DNA from: Parelaphostrongylus tenuis
Taxonomy: Eukaryota; Nematoda; Chromadorea; Rhabditida; Metastrongylidae
NCBI GenBank assembly: GCA_019055375.1
Contig: JAHQIW010003873.1
Span: 1 to 64,000, forward strand
Length of the DNA stretch: 64,000 nt
Direction of reading: 5' to 3'
Positions 34,531 to 47,760 of the stretch are shown piece after piece. The position numbers and the translations under genes are program-made. Position 1 is the first letter of the stretch, and each line of letters starts with the position of its first letter. Under the pieces are notes generated by a model that saw nothing but the letters and a program-made list of their open reading frames with translations, was not told the origin of the DNA and ran no database searches.

Positions 34531-35429
34531 GTTCGAAAATGCCATTGGGTGCTTTACTTTATTGTAATAATATTTTGGTAACCTAGATAAATGAATGTGG
34601 ATCATTTACTAGCTTTAGATATAGAACTACTGACGAGATAATTTACACCAATCTTTTTTGTTTCACAGTCACTGTTTAGGACTTTAAAGTCCCTGCTGAA
34701 GCAAAAACAGCAACAATTCACCTTACTAGCATCATGTGCAATGCAATTTGCAATTTCAGACCGTGAAGAAGAGCATAACATCGAAACCACATGACTTTGC
34801 AGTCTGCTTCCTTAGAGCTTCCTAACATGCACTTCTATCAACCCATGCGACATCCTAACTTCAAAAAGAGAAATAACAAGCCAATGAAGAACGTTGTAGC
34901 AATCACTTTTACTGGAAAGTGTGATCAAAGATATGGCCTGATATGTTTGTCGTGTGTACCCTGCAAGTTTTCCTGGAAGATTCTAATAATGCGCACATCG
35001 AGGACATTGGATGAAACGCAATCAGTGGTGCAAACCACGATTTAGCGTGGTATTCTGTCGTATAGACTGCATCCAAATTTTCTCTTGACTCGAAGAAGTC
35101 TGTGAAGAATATAGCCAGAGTCTCATTTGCAGCTAGAAACAACTACTCACCACAGAATCGGGTCTAAAGAATCTCACCATGCTCAAAGCACATGGAAGTC
35201 GATCTCGCCGCAAAAGCAAAGAGTGAGGAATGTGCTGAAGCCTCATCATTTTTGATGACGGTCGTCTATTGGATCTCCAATTAAGTTTCCGAACTTGATC
35301 CAAAAAAAATTTTCCTTACCTGTTTTGTGCAATTTTTTCTTGCGCATTGCTTGGTGTATTTTTACACATACTTGTCCAACAAAGCTTAGCAGCTGGACCT
35401 TTGCAACTGAGAAATTCCACGACACCGCC

Positions 35430-35800
35430 GTCGCCAAATCACTTTGTTTCAAGACAATGCAAGGCCACACGTTTCCAAGTAAACCAGGAAGAAATTGGCC
35501 AATTTTGGCTGGGAGCACTGTGATCATCCGCCGTATTCGCCACATCTATCTCCGTTTGATTTCCATCTCTTCAGATCATTGGAGCACTGGTTGGACAAGA
35601 AGAATTTTCGAGACATTAATCATTCGCGTCGAGTACTGACTGGTTTACATCGGAGAATAATGAGTTTCATGAGCGTTGAATTGATTTGTTGCCGGAGCGT
35701 TGGCAGAATTGCATCCAGGCAAACAGAGATACTTCCATTAATGCTACTTGATATTCCATTAATGCTACTTGATAGTTTCGACTACTTGGAAGGATAACAT
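35430..35800 (+). pseudogene. Mariner transposase C-terminal fragment
   Basis: The frame reads NARPHVSK, then KKLANFGWEHCDHPPYSPHL and FDFHLFRSLEHWLDKKNF, all mariner C-terminal blocks. In the PYSPDL motif the catalytic Asp has become His. A 21-bp tandem duplication (ATTCCATTAATGCTACTTGA plus one base) lies at its end near 35,735-35,775. Confidence 0.8.
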
Positions 35801-38300
35801 TTGAAATTTTTGGATCAAATGCGGAAACTTAGCTGATGACCTAATAGGTACTCGAATGCGCATAGGACCTAGACGCATAACAGAGTGAATTTCGGCTTAG
35901 ATCTCACCCATTCTTACGCATGAACATAAAAATCAACAGGGAAGATTTTAGAATTTTCTTGGATTGATACCACCAATCCAGCTATGAATCGAAGGAAAGA
36001 ATGCTTCGTAATCATTCCTAATATTAATCAGTATATAAGACAGCTGTTTTGATTCTTGACGTACATTGTGACTCCCATGTGATCTCTGCCGGGTGGTCCT
36101 CACTTGAATAATTTAGTGGGAGATTAATAAAATACCGCGGAAATGTCGAAAGTCAATTTCATGCTTGATGCGGTTGAAATTTGGGTCTGGCGATTACTCT
36201 AAAAGAATAGTGGATGTGTCTAACGGACTGGATTGTGGACAACCTGATCTCTAGATTTTGACACTACCGAAACGTCAGGTGTGGTAACAATTATTGTTAT
36301 AGAGCCTCGTGTCTGGCTAAAGAAGATAATAAGGGATTACTGAGACATGTCGAGGCTAACAGGTAATCGGTCTTGAGAACTATTTCATTTCATGAAATAC
36401 TCAAAGCCATGACAGTGAATGAGATTGAGAAATCAATCAATTGTTTATCGAAAAGCATGTTGCAGCATGCGATGCTACTCCATCAATATTTCCAATAATT
36501 ACTCGAATATTAGTAAACTCCTGTAGTTGGAACCTTTCTGAAATAAAAAAACATTTTTTTTCTGCCGTTTTAAGAATAGTTGCTTTTATTTTTCGCGTTT
36601 AGTCTATATTGCGAGCACATTTTATCGTAGTTATTCTGAACACTCACTGAACACTGGACATTCGCACCGTTCGTGCCCTCTACGTACTCCTTGTGGTTGA
36701 GCGCTTTCAAGAGGACTTCATGCGACCCATCTCAACAGTAAAAGTGAGACATCCTTGATCGTCACTGCTTCCGATGGGTATCGTTTTCACCAATGAGATT
36801 AATTCCTCGACCGCACGATATGTTTCGCTTCCTCCGTCTAACACGTTCAAACAAAAGTTTGAAGCCCCTACTCTTTCCTTAGATGATGACAGACTCATCA
36901 TTTTCTTGCACATAAACCTCGTTAATTTCCATGAGTTACTTAGAGTTCACGGATGCAAAGAGGAATCGGGTACTTTTGTGCCACGGAACAACTCTGGGTG
37001 TTCACCCAAAATCTAGCCCTAATCTTTGTGACACAGTAGGTGTTCAAAGCGACGTAACGCTCAGGTGCAGGAAACCAATCAGCTTCTGCGAACTGCGCAC
37101 GCCGCAGTTTGGGAATTGATGTGGAAAGACAAATATTAGTGGCGGTCGGAGAAATGATGAGCGGTAAAGGACGGTTTCACTCCTACGAAATGTGCCACAG
37201 AAACGGGAAGTAGGTGTTAGAAGTAAATTCCTTTTTAAGCTTTTACTGAATGCGATTTCCTAAGAACTATTGGCGTATTTTCTGCTGATAATGCCTTTGG
37301 AAATCGTTATGATTATATGTCGCACCTTTTTGACAATGAAGTGCTCCGATCATCTAATTGCCACTGTATAACTACAAACAGAAGTTAAAACACGGAGCTA
37401 ACTACCCCGAACGTGGGGCACATTTTTTTCCTCGTCAGTATTACTTCCTATAATTTTCATAAACCAGGCTTAGTGCGGAGATTTTCAATTCTTTATCTAT
37501 CGAATGATTACTGATTGTCTGCTGAAAAAGCAGGAGGTACAGTGTAAGTGTACTACATAGAAGCTCTTTAAATTCAATCAATGCAAACTCTGTCGCAGCC
37601 TACTCCGACTGTATGCTAGGACTACCTCCATATATTTTCATTCTACGTATTGTGCATTGTGAAAATGCGTTTTCAAGTTGTTTTCTAATAAAGTAAGCGA
37701 TAGAAGTGCACAACAAAGTTTAGAAGGATTGTTTTTTAAGGACGTACCTTTTGAATCGAAAAGTGGAGATTTTTGGAACACGTGGGCATTCTCCATGCAA
37801 AAAAATACGTTTCTCCGATAAATAGTCTATCCTTTCATAATAAAAAGTTTGCTCGAAAGCAAAAATTTAACTGTATAAATATCGAAATCCAGTGTGAAGT
37901 TTAAACAACGCTCTATCTAGTCTAAATGCAAAACGCAGTCTTCTTTTCCCTTTTTATAGAGCAATAAGAAGGTTTTCACGTAAACCAAGCTTGCTACGAA
38001 AATCTCCATTTCTCTAGCTATTGAATGAATACTAGGAGTATAGTGAAAATACTATTCTGGGTAAAAAAAAATCACTGCAACGCCAGCAGAGTCGAATGTT
38101 GCTCAAGAACTGTTGCCTTCCTCATTCACCAACTCCCCGATCTAGGATGAATACAAGGCTTTATATGCCTCGGACGGGTCGAACCAGTGTCTAGATAGAT
38201 TGGCCGTTCCAAATGAATAGTATTGCTTTTACTACGCTACCCAATTCATTGTCGACAATAATCATAATTGGAAACTAAATGATCATTGAGGTAGGAGCGT
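35801..38300. other. Intergenic, weak coding-like signal at 36,707-36,913
   Basis: Mostly AT-rich. A minus-strand frame at 36,707-36,913 (containing LDGGSETYRAVEELISLVKT and ending at a stop) and an overlapping plus frame (36,774-37,016) both look somewhat protein-like. I cannot choose between them or name a family. Confidence 0.3.
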
Positions 38301-39089
38301 ATGGATATCCTTATACCTCTTGAGACGTTTTGCTCAGTGACTATGCTTGGCGTCCTGTAGATCGATCGAGCCCTAGCTTAAACTTCGTTTCCAAGTCTTC
38401 ACTACGAGCAGTCGCTGATCCATGCTGTTCGAAGAAAGGTTTGTTGATTAGATTAAAATTCTGCGGACATGGCACTGAATTCACTGGCATGAGTAATCCC
38501 AATGATCAGCAACAGGCAAAACTGGGAGAGACTGATCTCAAGTGTTTCGAATCATCGTCTTTATTGAAAGAACTACAAATAATTTACTGAAATGCAAGCA
38601 ACATAGTGCCGAATCATTGTTACCACAGCCATTGATAATATTGAATTTATCATAAATCGCGGAATGACAACATAGGTTTTTCAATCTTAATTAGTCCTAA
38701 TCGCCACCACATCTGTGTGTGCTACTCTTCTGAACTTTGACGTATAATGTACTCCACAATTTGAAATGCAAGATAAAGTCGATAATGTAATTGCTGTTTC
38801 GTAACTAATAAATAATTCCTCGACATTGATGAGATGAAGTTCTTAGCTGTAAAGTATCCTTTTATTTTATCCTACGTAACTCGTCTTCATTTTGCTGTAT
38901 GCATCCCAGCTCTTGCATCGGTTCGTATCCTCATACAAGTCGTGCTTCTGGTCTCCGAAATTTCACGAGTGGGCTCGATTGATGCTTGACGTTTCTCGTT
39001 TCCTCTATGGGTAGCTGTGAAAGCTGTTCTGGTTGATTCTTTCTAGATTGTGGAAAAAAACCTAACAGGGTATTCGGTACTCGTCTGTT

Positions 39090-39870
39090 ATAAAGAGCGT
39101 CAAATGAAAAACCGATCTCATTCGATGAACCGAAAGTTTTCATAGAAGTGTTAGTAATCAGCCGAAAGCTTAGATCTTTGGCTAGAGTCCCACTTAGCCG
39201 GTTTTTCAAAACACCTTTTGTAAGGTGCAAAATTCAAAATGAATTCGTGTTTCACACGATCACGTGTTTTTTTTTTCTTACGTTGCTTATATTCCGCTTC
39301 TCCTTAGAGTGTTGATACTCATTCGATAGCCCGGAAAACTCAAAAATGTGCTTGAGAAGATTCTTTTGATAGCGCAGTAGGTAAAGGAAAAGATTTGTGC
39401 TTCACATCTCGCCGGACAGAGGTCCTTCTTCAAACGATTAGTAAATGTTCAATAGCGTAAGTTTCATTCCGATGTTCTGCTTAATTTCTGAATATATCGT
39501 TAACAGAAAAATAATATTGAGTTCTACATTTCCGGCTAGCTTGTTCATCGACTAGTCTATGGGGTCGGGGGGCTGGTCAATTGATCGACGTCTTGGAGTT
39601 TATTCTCCGCTTTTGAACTCCACATAAAACAATTGACTCAGATGCTACAAAAGTTCCTCTACTCCTTGATATGCTTTTCGTGCTTCCAGCGAAATAGAGG
39701 CTTAATAAAAATGAAGGCAAACGGCGTGTATCAGGCATAAATTCTATTTGGGGTGTTACAGCGTTATAGAAGGGTTTTTTGGAAAACCGGTACATGTGGT
39801 TGTAGCAAGAAACTTAAGCTTTGAATGATTATTAGCATTTCTATAAAAATTTCCTGTCCATCGAATGAGA
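39090..39870. mobile_element. MITE-like element with terminal inverted repeats
   Basis: The left end carries ATCTCATTCGATGAACCGAA, GTTAGTAATCAGCCGAAAGC and CCGGTTTTTCAAAACACC. The reverse complement of the right end carries ATCTCATTCGATGGACAGGA, GCTAATAATCATTCAAAGC and CCGGTTTTCCAAAAAACCC. Same family as 18.7 kb. No coding capacity. Confidence 0.7.
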
Positions 39871-40142
39871 TTGGTATTTTATTTGTCATCTCATAATGGA
39901 CGAGTACCGGCTATTCCATCTGGATTGCATGGAGTGGTTCGACGTGACTCTGATGCCAATTTTCCCACACCGCTGCACGAGAAACTTGGTAAGCCACTAG
40001 CGGAGTCGAAAAGGCACTGTCATTGTGATAAACGGCATCATTCCATTAGGCTAACCACCATAACTTAGTTGTAGCAAATGTTCATCAAAACACCGTGAAA
40101 GTTTGCATGTAATGGGTGTCATTGCAATGCAATACACAACAC

Positions 40143-40145
<3 letters not shown>

Positions 40146-40207
<62 letters not shown>

Positions 40208-40222
40208 TTATTTATTTATTTA
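40146..40222. repeat. (TA)n followed by (TTTA)n microsatellite
   Basis: About 60 bp of TA repeats, one interruption, then five TTTA-like units. A similar (TA)n to (TTTA)n transition occurs near 58,025-58,110. Confidence 0.95.
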
Positions 40223-42419
40223 TGATTAGAGGAAGCAAGGTTAAGATTATTAAAAATAATCGATGCGTTTTGCATTATTCGTTGAAGATCCATCACGTTC
40301 TGAACCGATGCAACGTTGTTCGTTTCGCTTGTTTACTGAACGATAACGAACGCTTATTATCGTGCTTTACGGCTTCAACGCCAAGCAAGTCATGGCTAGC
40401 TAGTGGTGGCAATACTGAATTACTTTACGTTTATCATTTCGATAGATTAAGTTGTTGTATTACTAACAGAATGCAGCATTTCTAGCACTCTAGAGGTACC
40501 TTCGCACTGACCAGATACGATCTGCGAGTCGAAAAGCCCAATCCTTTGTCAGTGAAAGTGACTAATACCTTCAAACTCTTGTCACAGCAATTCTATTGAC
40601 TTCATTACTTTTTTAATTCACGTTGTCTTTGGTACTTTTCCGTTGCCCAAACCCACCTTCGACCCGTTGAAATGTATTTTCTGGTTGTTCTCAAAGAAAA
40701 AAATTCTAATGATATATTCTCTTTCCAAAATGACCTTGATAGTGCGCTAAAACACCAAAAAAATGTTATGTTTCTCATTAAAGCATCTTCTTGCTGCACT
40801 GTAATAATCAAAAGAAAATTGGCTTTCGCAAATTTCGTACTGGAAAAAGCGCGGTGGCTAAGCGGTCATGTTGCGAAATTGCTATCTACATACCGGCAAA
40901 GCACGATAATTTGATGTTGATGTTGCGCTGCGCGAAACAGCAGTCTTTTGGAAGCTACACGGGCACTAACAAGTTCTTCTCGAAAGCCAAACATATTACT
41001 GGACCGACGAGATTTAGCTGCCGAATGATTGCTAGGATATTAAAGGAAAAGCTTTGTTCAGCGACAATCAGTTGAATGAGAAACATAGTTTTATTTTTAA
41101 TGTTACAGTGCAATGAAAAAACCGTATTAAAAATAAGTTATACCTTTGAAATCTTTGAGATCTGAGATATTATGTAATTGTTAAAGATTTTTAAAAACTT
41201 GAAAGACGCGTTTTTCTCAAGAGATTGAAAAAAGGTGCGGATGATGAAATCAATCTAAACTGACAAACCGTAATTTTCTTTCAGCTGTTACACCACGATA
41301 AAAGTCCTTTAGTAAACGAAATATATTATTAGAATTCGAATGCTTTGAATTATCGATTCGTTATTAGAAACAGAGAAAAAGCTTTATATAGCGATGTTTT
41401 GATAAGAAATAACTTTTTATTTCTGTTGTTTCAGCATAATAATGGAGCTATTTTAGAAACAAAAGAGACTATTTAAGTTATTTTGATTCAAGCTATCGAA
41501 CGACTTTAAAAAAGTCTAAAAATTGCATCTGTTCGAGGAGTCGAAATAGGGGTACGTATAACGGAAGAAAACTTGTCTTTTCATATAAGCGCCTCTGTTA
41601 TGTATTTCCTTTAACCTAGTGGTCTATTGCCCATTGCGACTACGGTGTGCTAATATAGCTGCGAAGGACTTTAGTATTTCCACCCCGAATCCCATCTATG
41701 CGCACATCATTGTGAGAACAATGCGATCACTGATTGTGAATTTTTAACGACCAGTTAAAGCCTCACTACGGCTCTAGGAACTAGATAAAGCAATTACCCA
41801 AGAATATATTAGTTAAATCGAAATTATTCGAAGCCTCCACAGTTCTTCATAATTCGTGAACAAGACATTCAAGTTTCAGTATTCAAGCAAGTATTCGACT
41901 GATACTACAAATTTAAGGAAATGACTCAAAATTCGTCTACTGTGACTTGTCGTTTCATCAGACTACAACGTTTTTTCACTGTTTGCGAACCGAGCCGGAT
42001 TATTGAGTTCCCAAGATTCATTCTACTCTCGCTATTCATCCGCACATATAGCGAATTGCGTGGGAAATGAAATAAAACAGTTAGAAAGAGCGATTTGCGT
42101 GGGAATAAAAATAGAAATCTGATCGTCGTTTCAAAGCGGTTTCTCAGAGGTCTCTTTCAACGGGGTATCATCTCACTGTGTAAGACTGTACATTGTTTCT
42201 TCATAAAAGTGAAACATTTCATTCAAGGGCCTTAACATATTGTACGAAGAGTGCACTCGAATAAACTCACACCTAAAGGTGTTACAAAAGTCTTTTGGAA
42301 TCGCTGGTTTCATGAAAGTTGTGGTCTTTATTTCGCCTATGGATTTCCTGCACAGGACAAAATCCCAACAATCTTTCGTTCTTATTCTGAACTGTTCACA
42401 ATAGAGTGACATTTTCCAG

Positions 42420-42503
42420 CAGCAGCAGCAGACTGACCATGAACTCTTTGATTTCACTGAACTCCAGGACATTACAGAATATTTGCGTCAACGCATTGGT
42501 TAA
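42420..42503 (+). other. Candidate terminal coding exon, unknown gene
   Basis: After a strong ATTTTCCAG acceptor a phase-0 frame reads QQQQTDHELFDFTELQDITE and then YLRQRIG before TAA. The composition is protein-like and the acceptor good, but no upstream partner exon was found. Could be an orphan exon or chance. Confidence 0.3.
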
Positions 42504-43194
42504 TTGGAGACTTTTTTGATCTAGATAAGAAATCTTTGAATGTCACCTAATCACCGCACATACGCTACTTAAAAAAACCATGTCAAGCCCGCTTAGTGAG
42601 CTAAACAATAGAACGAACATTTCAAGAGAACAGTTCATCGCGTCGAGGCTGATTTTGGTCATTAAATCAATACTATTTTTCAATGCGACAATACTGGTTC
42701 ATACGTTATGGGATATGTATGTACATACAAGAAGAAAAAAAAAAGAGAACAATTTAATTGACTTCCATTTTGATTTTCCTGCTCTTTATCATACCAACGA
42801 CTGTGCATGTGCATGTATTACACGACATCACTGTCACTATATGGTGTGGATAACTCAATGATCCTTCTTTATTGTCAAATTGTCATGCAAAATGTTGTAT
42901 CACAAATATTATAAAACACGATTATAACGGACAGTACATGACAGTTATTTATTTGTATGTATGACTTAACTTCACATGCACGAATAGCAGAAGTTCTTTC
43001 ATTCTTTTCTTGTATCTGTCCTCCACGGTTGTCTTCGAATGCGGGTTCTGCTTCAAGTTATGGACTTGGCCATGTAAAAGTTGAATTATGGCCAAATAGA
43101 TTTTTTTCTGGAATCCAGGAATATCCGTACTGATCCGCTCCTACGTTCTCATCGTGTGCAAACGCCTGTTTCTTAGATTATCATGAGCTTCACC

Positions 43195-43335
43195 ATGACA
43201 AGTCTAGCACGTGTTACAATAGTCATAAACTAGCGAATCTCAAAGGGATGGGACAGTTAAATGGCTCTCGTTGAATCGAACCAGAAACTATGCATGTGTT
43301 ACAGAGTAGCTCTAACCACTGCGTTACTTGTACTC
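43195..43335 (-). mobile_element. Truncated SINE family 1
   Basis: The minus-strand head reads AACGCAGTGGTTAGAGCTAC with CTGGTTCGATTC as B box. It stops after the GACAAGTCT core. Confidence 0.65.
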
Positions 43336-43339
43336 ACGA

Positions 43340-44845
43340 TTAAGATCACAGCACTTAAGTTCGTTTTAGTAGTGTATAAATCGAAGTGCGATTATGAAGC
43401 TGTCTGCGGTAAACACAGTGAAGAACCCTTAGCTGATTGGCCAGGTTTTTTGTAATGGGCATCGTTCAGCACTTCCAATGAAATGCGTGCGTGCGAATCA
43501 CCTTAACAGTAGCCCTCTGATGTTTTGTAAAAAGCCGTTTATGAAGATTCAAAAATTTGTGTTCAACACTCTTCCTATCGCATTTTTTGTTTTCTCTCTG
43601 AATAACTAGAAAATAATTTCTACGCGTCATCAATATTAGAACAGAACGAGTACAAGTGACATTAGTGTGGGAGATTACAGATGGTAGTTTACGTTCATGT
43701 ACACATTTTGCTGTCGACAGCACTTGGCACCGATTCAATAGACGTCAAAATAGTGCGTCACCTTGATGTGATGAATCAAAAAATTCCAATAACCCTTTAG
43801 CCCATCTATCCCCAACTAACCATAGGTCGGATTGAAATCAGTAATAAGTAAAGGCTCTATAAGAACTGGTTGCTTAAGATCATCGTTCTATTGTCCGGCT
43901 CACAAAATGAGCAAATACTTCAGAAGTGCTTGACGAGCATTAGAAAATAGACGTAATTACCGTACGCACGACTTATGTATTGACTGTGTGGAATTAAATG
44001 GTTATAGATGACCACTCGGTCACGAAAAATCGTCGACTTTTCATTTTCAGTTTTTTTTTTCTAGCAGATTCCATATAATCGCTATTGGACGTAGGCCTTC
44101 TAATTCAACGTGATTTAGCTCATCACTAAGTTGATGTGATAAAACAATCGAGCCCTGAAACAAGCATTCAAAAACCTAAACTTAAACTTTCACTGTTTAC
44201 TGCCAATTCAGCTTTTGATATCAATTAATACTTATTGTCAAAAAAATGTATCTGCGCATCTCTCTCAGTCCGCATGAAAGCTGCTGAAGCAATTTGACTC
44301 GTTCCCATGATTTTGATGTTTTAGAGGGAGACCACGGAGATCGAGTCACATATAAGATCACCCTCAATAGTGGAAGTCGACTTGAAAATCTGTAATGCAT
44401 GCTCCAAGACATTGCGCCCGAAATAAATTATGCGCAATGCATGGGGCATAATGGATTGCATTCATGGCATAAATTGCATTTCCTTCGAAATGGTTTGTCT
44501 TGCTAAATAAAGTACAAATCAATTGTTTTTACGATAACAGAAATAGATGAGAATTTTTAACAAATGTTTTATGTCGAAATGAAAACATGGGAGGAAACAC
44601 ACGTCAAATCAAAAGCTGAGTCTTCAACAATAAGAATTTCTCCCCAAATTTCTTGACGAGATTTTTTTGGTGAAGTTTTAGTGAATACATATCCACTGAC
44701 TACTTTTCAGTCTAAATTCACAACAACTTCAATGATCGAAATAAATAACACTGATCACTATTCAGAGTCATATGTGGGTGTAATTCCACATTAGAACTCG
44801 TCTGATAAGTAAGTGTAACAAACAAAAAGTATGCCTGATAATCAT
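43340..44845. other. Intergenic, nothing recognised
   Basis: AT-rich sequence with no supported gene or repeat beyond short palindromic GCAATGCAT motifs near 44,430. Confidence 0.4.
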
Positions 44846-44849
44846 TATT

Positions 44850-45010
44850 TGAGCCACGCATGTCAGTGGTCTACCAATGAGAGCCGACTTACAGAGCCCG
44901 ATGCACGTGTTTCGATCTTGCGATCTCTTCAGTCGGGCAGTTACCCTTTCTCGCCTTTTGCTAATCTCTTAGGGAGCTCCAATCCTCACACTAAGAGTTA
45001 ACGACGACGC
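44850..45010 (+). repeat. Dispersed repeat, copy 1
   Basis: Begins TTTGAGCCACGCATGTCAG and contains TTTCGATCTTGCGATCT. A homologous copy in the same orientation lies at 60,893-61,050. Confidence 0.65.
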
Positions 45011-45062
45011 ACGTTTTACACTCTATGTCTAGTGAAAATCTCACCAAACATAGAGTGTTGTA
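45011..45062. repeat. Hairpin repeat, first copy
   Basis: Inverted 11-mers ACACTCTATGT (45,018-45,028) and ACATAGAGTGT (45,048-45,058) around a 19-bp loop. The whole unit recurs at 45,341-45,392. Confidence 0.7.
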
Positions 45063-45340
45063 CATAGAGTGAGTCTCACACTAGCACAGGCTCCAAGTGG
45101 CAGGTCTTTAATGAATAATTGAAAGACCTGAAACATCTAAGCGGCTCTGAAGATGGCGAACCTTCCCAAAACGTAAGCAACCACGACTGTTGTAATATTC
45201 ATGCCGCATTATTAACTGTATTGTTATATGCTTCGCTGACATTCAATAAATAATATCAATAACACCTCGGAGCGGCTAAACAGAAGAAGATATCCATTTA
45301 TTCAAACTATGCCGAAGTTAATAGATAGTCGGTCCTAGGA

Positions 45341-45392
45341 ACGCTTTACACTCTATGTCCACTGAAAAACTCACCGAACGCAGAGTGTTGTA
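45341..45392. repeat. Hairpin repeat, second copy
   Basis: Direct repeat of 45,011-45,062, 330 bp downstream. One stem arm is slightly diverged (ACGCAGAGTGT). Confidence 0.65.
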
Positions 45393-45430
45393 CAATGGCT
45401 TGCTCGTGGCTAGTATATTTAATATATGCA

Positions 45431-45467
45431 AACCTTCGTTTCGAATGAAACACTCAAAACGAAGGTT
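45431..45467. repeat. Perfect 11-bp inverted repeat
   Basis: AACCTTCGTTT and AAACGAAGGTT, separated by 15 bp. No terminator-like or mobile context is identified. Confidence 0.7.
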
Positions 45468-45523
45468 ATTATGTTCTTATTATGTTGAGAGTTTGACTGT
45501 ACTACTTTCGAAACATGTTCTAA

Positions 45524-45538
45524 GGGGGGGGGGGGGGG
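45524..45538 (+). repeat. 15-base poly-G tract
   Basis: Uninterrupted run of 15 G followed by TGG in AT-rich surroundings, able to form a G-quadruplex. Confidence 0.95.
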
Positions 45539-45539
45539 T

Positions 45540-47440
45540 GGCATTCTATGCGATGGTCAATATCTCTCATAATACTCATTGTTATCAAACCCTGCTCATT
45601 TTTTCACTAATTAGCGATTTATATTATATTCATCAGTTTCTTGGATTTCTCTTTCAAAGTGCATTCCCTTTAGTCAGCTGTGCAGTGCTCGTGTGGATTG
45701 AAACTTCGCGTTCACGGCGTCCAGTCACCTAAGAATTACATATTCAGGCTATGATTCAGTGACGAATGAAATCACCAGCAAGCGAAAATCTTGAAAATCA
45801 ATTTTTGCTTCGTAGTCTTCGAACATATCTGCAGTTCGGATCAGGCAGCAGATATAGCCGTAGAAGAAAATTCAGCGGCGAGTACAATCACCATAATGCA
45901 GCAGGTGAACTGAAATTAAATCTTTAATGGCAGTGAGTCACCTTTGATCGTTGTTCAGTCACAACATGTCAAGATTCTCAAGCCGTTTGTGTTATAATCA
46001 ATGGCATTGCCCGCAAATAAAAGCCACTTGCATTGGTGCTAATCTACAAATTAAATCACATGCTGTGATCCTTACTTAGCTGTTATCTTCATCATAACGC
46101 GACATTTATGGCAGGGATTCGTGGTACGCTGACTTGTATGAGCACGTGTATATTCGTCTTTGGATTAGGTGATCGCTCATAGGTTGAAACAGATGGGCCT
46201 TTGCTTTGTTTTCGTTTTCCAGAGGAAGACGCTGTTAACTGGAAGTCATTTTCTCAGGAGTTATCATTTTCATCACATAAGTTCTTGAACGACCAGCCCT
46301 ACTCATTACAAAGGCGCATTTACTGACACTGGTTACTCTAATGTGCGCCAACGCTGTCGTCTTACGTTACAAGACTAGGTGCCATATTTGCCCTGGAGCT
46401 GCGACCCTGGATAAATTGAAGTCTCAGCTCTACGCAGTAATTATCCTCGATTCAGGTATATTGAATAAAAAGCCGGCCATATAAAAATAGATCAGCAATT
46501 AGCCAATTGCTCCTAGTTTTCGGAAGATGAACGGAAGTAAAGGAACAAAAAGAAGAAGGACATGGTGGAGATCAAAAACTTGATAAGACAAGTTGTGTGC
46601 TTTTCGTATAACTAAGCGACTGAAAATTGTCACGTCGACAACTGATCACCTAACTCCACTGCAAGGATTTTTCTACTAATGATTTAGTATTTAACGCAGA
46701 TTAATTTGCTTAGGAAATGAATCACAACGTACGTGAGAGCCGTACCATCTATCGCATGATCGAGAACGAATTTGTCATACAATACACCGTCCCATTTCAG
46801 GTACTAATCCCACCGTACCACCACCAACGTGATTTTCGATAACGTCCAGAAGAGAATTTGCACAACGTTCTTAACAAAAATGCGTTTCTAAAAATCTCAC
46901 TATGTGTCTGGGATCCATTTGAAACGCAGCACAACATGGCTTACCCGGAGTAGCCTATGGAGTCACACGAATGTATGCATGATCATGAGACAGAAGATAA
47001 CATTCCTCAGTATTGCACAGACGATTGGATCGCGAAGAACCGGAGCTTATGGCAGATCGACGTCACCGATGCCGAGAACATCTATGAAAATCTGAGACGA
47101 AGAGAAAGCGTGAGAAACTGACATTAGCGTAGAAATGCAATGAAATGTTTACTGGATAACATGTATGCATTCTATTCATAGGCTAATCCTCTTGGTTGTC
47201 CCTTGGTGCACCTGCTCAAAAACTACATATATCAAAACTTTCAGCAAACGGGCATTTGTGTGGTCGTTGGTGCTGTTTTATGTGCTGTCGTACACTTTTG
47301 CTGCATAGGCTGAGCCTTCAGTAACCCCTATTATAGAGTTTGTGAGGTTTCCATTTTCGCTTTCAAATTCATCGCTAAAGTTTACGATGGATGTGACTTG
47401 TCTATCGGTATAATGTAGTAATTATTCTATGATATGATGC
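45540..47440. other. Intergenic, nothing recognised
   Basis: No supported gene. A short frame at 46,904-47,095 shows no domain. Confidence 0.4.
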
Positions 47441-47449
47441 TGCTGACAG

Positions 47450-47751
47450 GAGCGCATGTGGCGCAGTGGTTAGAGGTGCCCTGCGTCGCACACGTGGTCA
47501 GTGGTTCGATCTCGCGCTCATGGCTCACCAAGCCATCCATCCCTCCGGAGTCGGTAAATTGGAACCAGACAGGTCTTAAACTTGCCTGAGAGGATAAGCA
47601 GCACTGACTCGGTTCAACGGGAGGCCACCGCGAGTCATTGTGAAGGCCAGATGTGCATTCAACCACCTCAAGCAAAGTTAAAAATTGAAGTCGAGTGCAT
47701 GGCGCATCCCTCAGGGATCGATCAAAGCCGAGAGCTTTATCCTTTTTTTAT
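47450..47751 (+). mobile_element. SINE family 1, intact copy with 9-bp target duplication
   Basis: Best-preserved copy and a good reference for the family. A box TGGCGCAGTGG, B box GGTTCGATCTC, core ACTTGCCTGAGAGGATAAGC, tail GCATGGCGCATCCCTCAGGG, end GAGAGCTTTATCCTTTTTTT. The 9-mer TGCTGACAG lies on both sides (47,441-47,449 and 47,752-47,760). The T-run could terminate pol III. Confidence 0.92.
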
Positions 47752-47760
47752 TGCTGACAG

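Noticed and set aside
45355..45732. 125-codon hydrophobic plus-strand frame as a membrane protein
   Set aside because: It runs through a hairpin repeat and the poly-G tract (encoding GGGG) and has no splice or start support.
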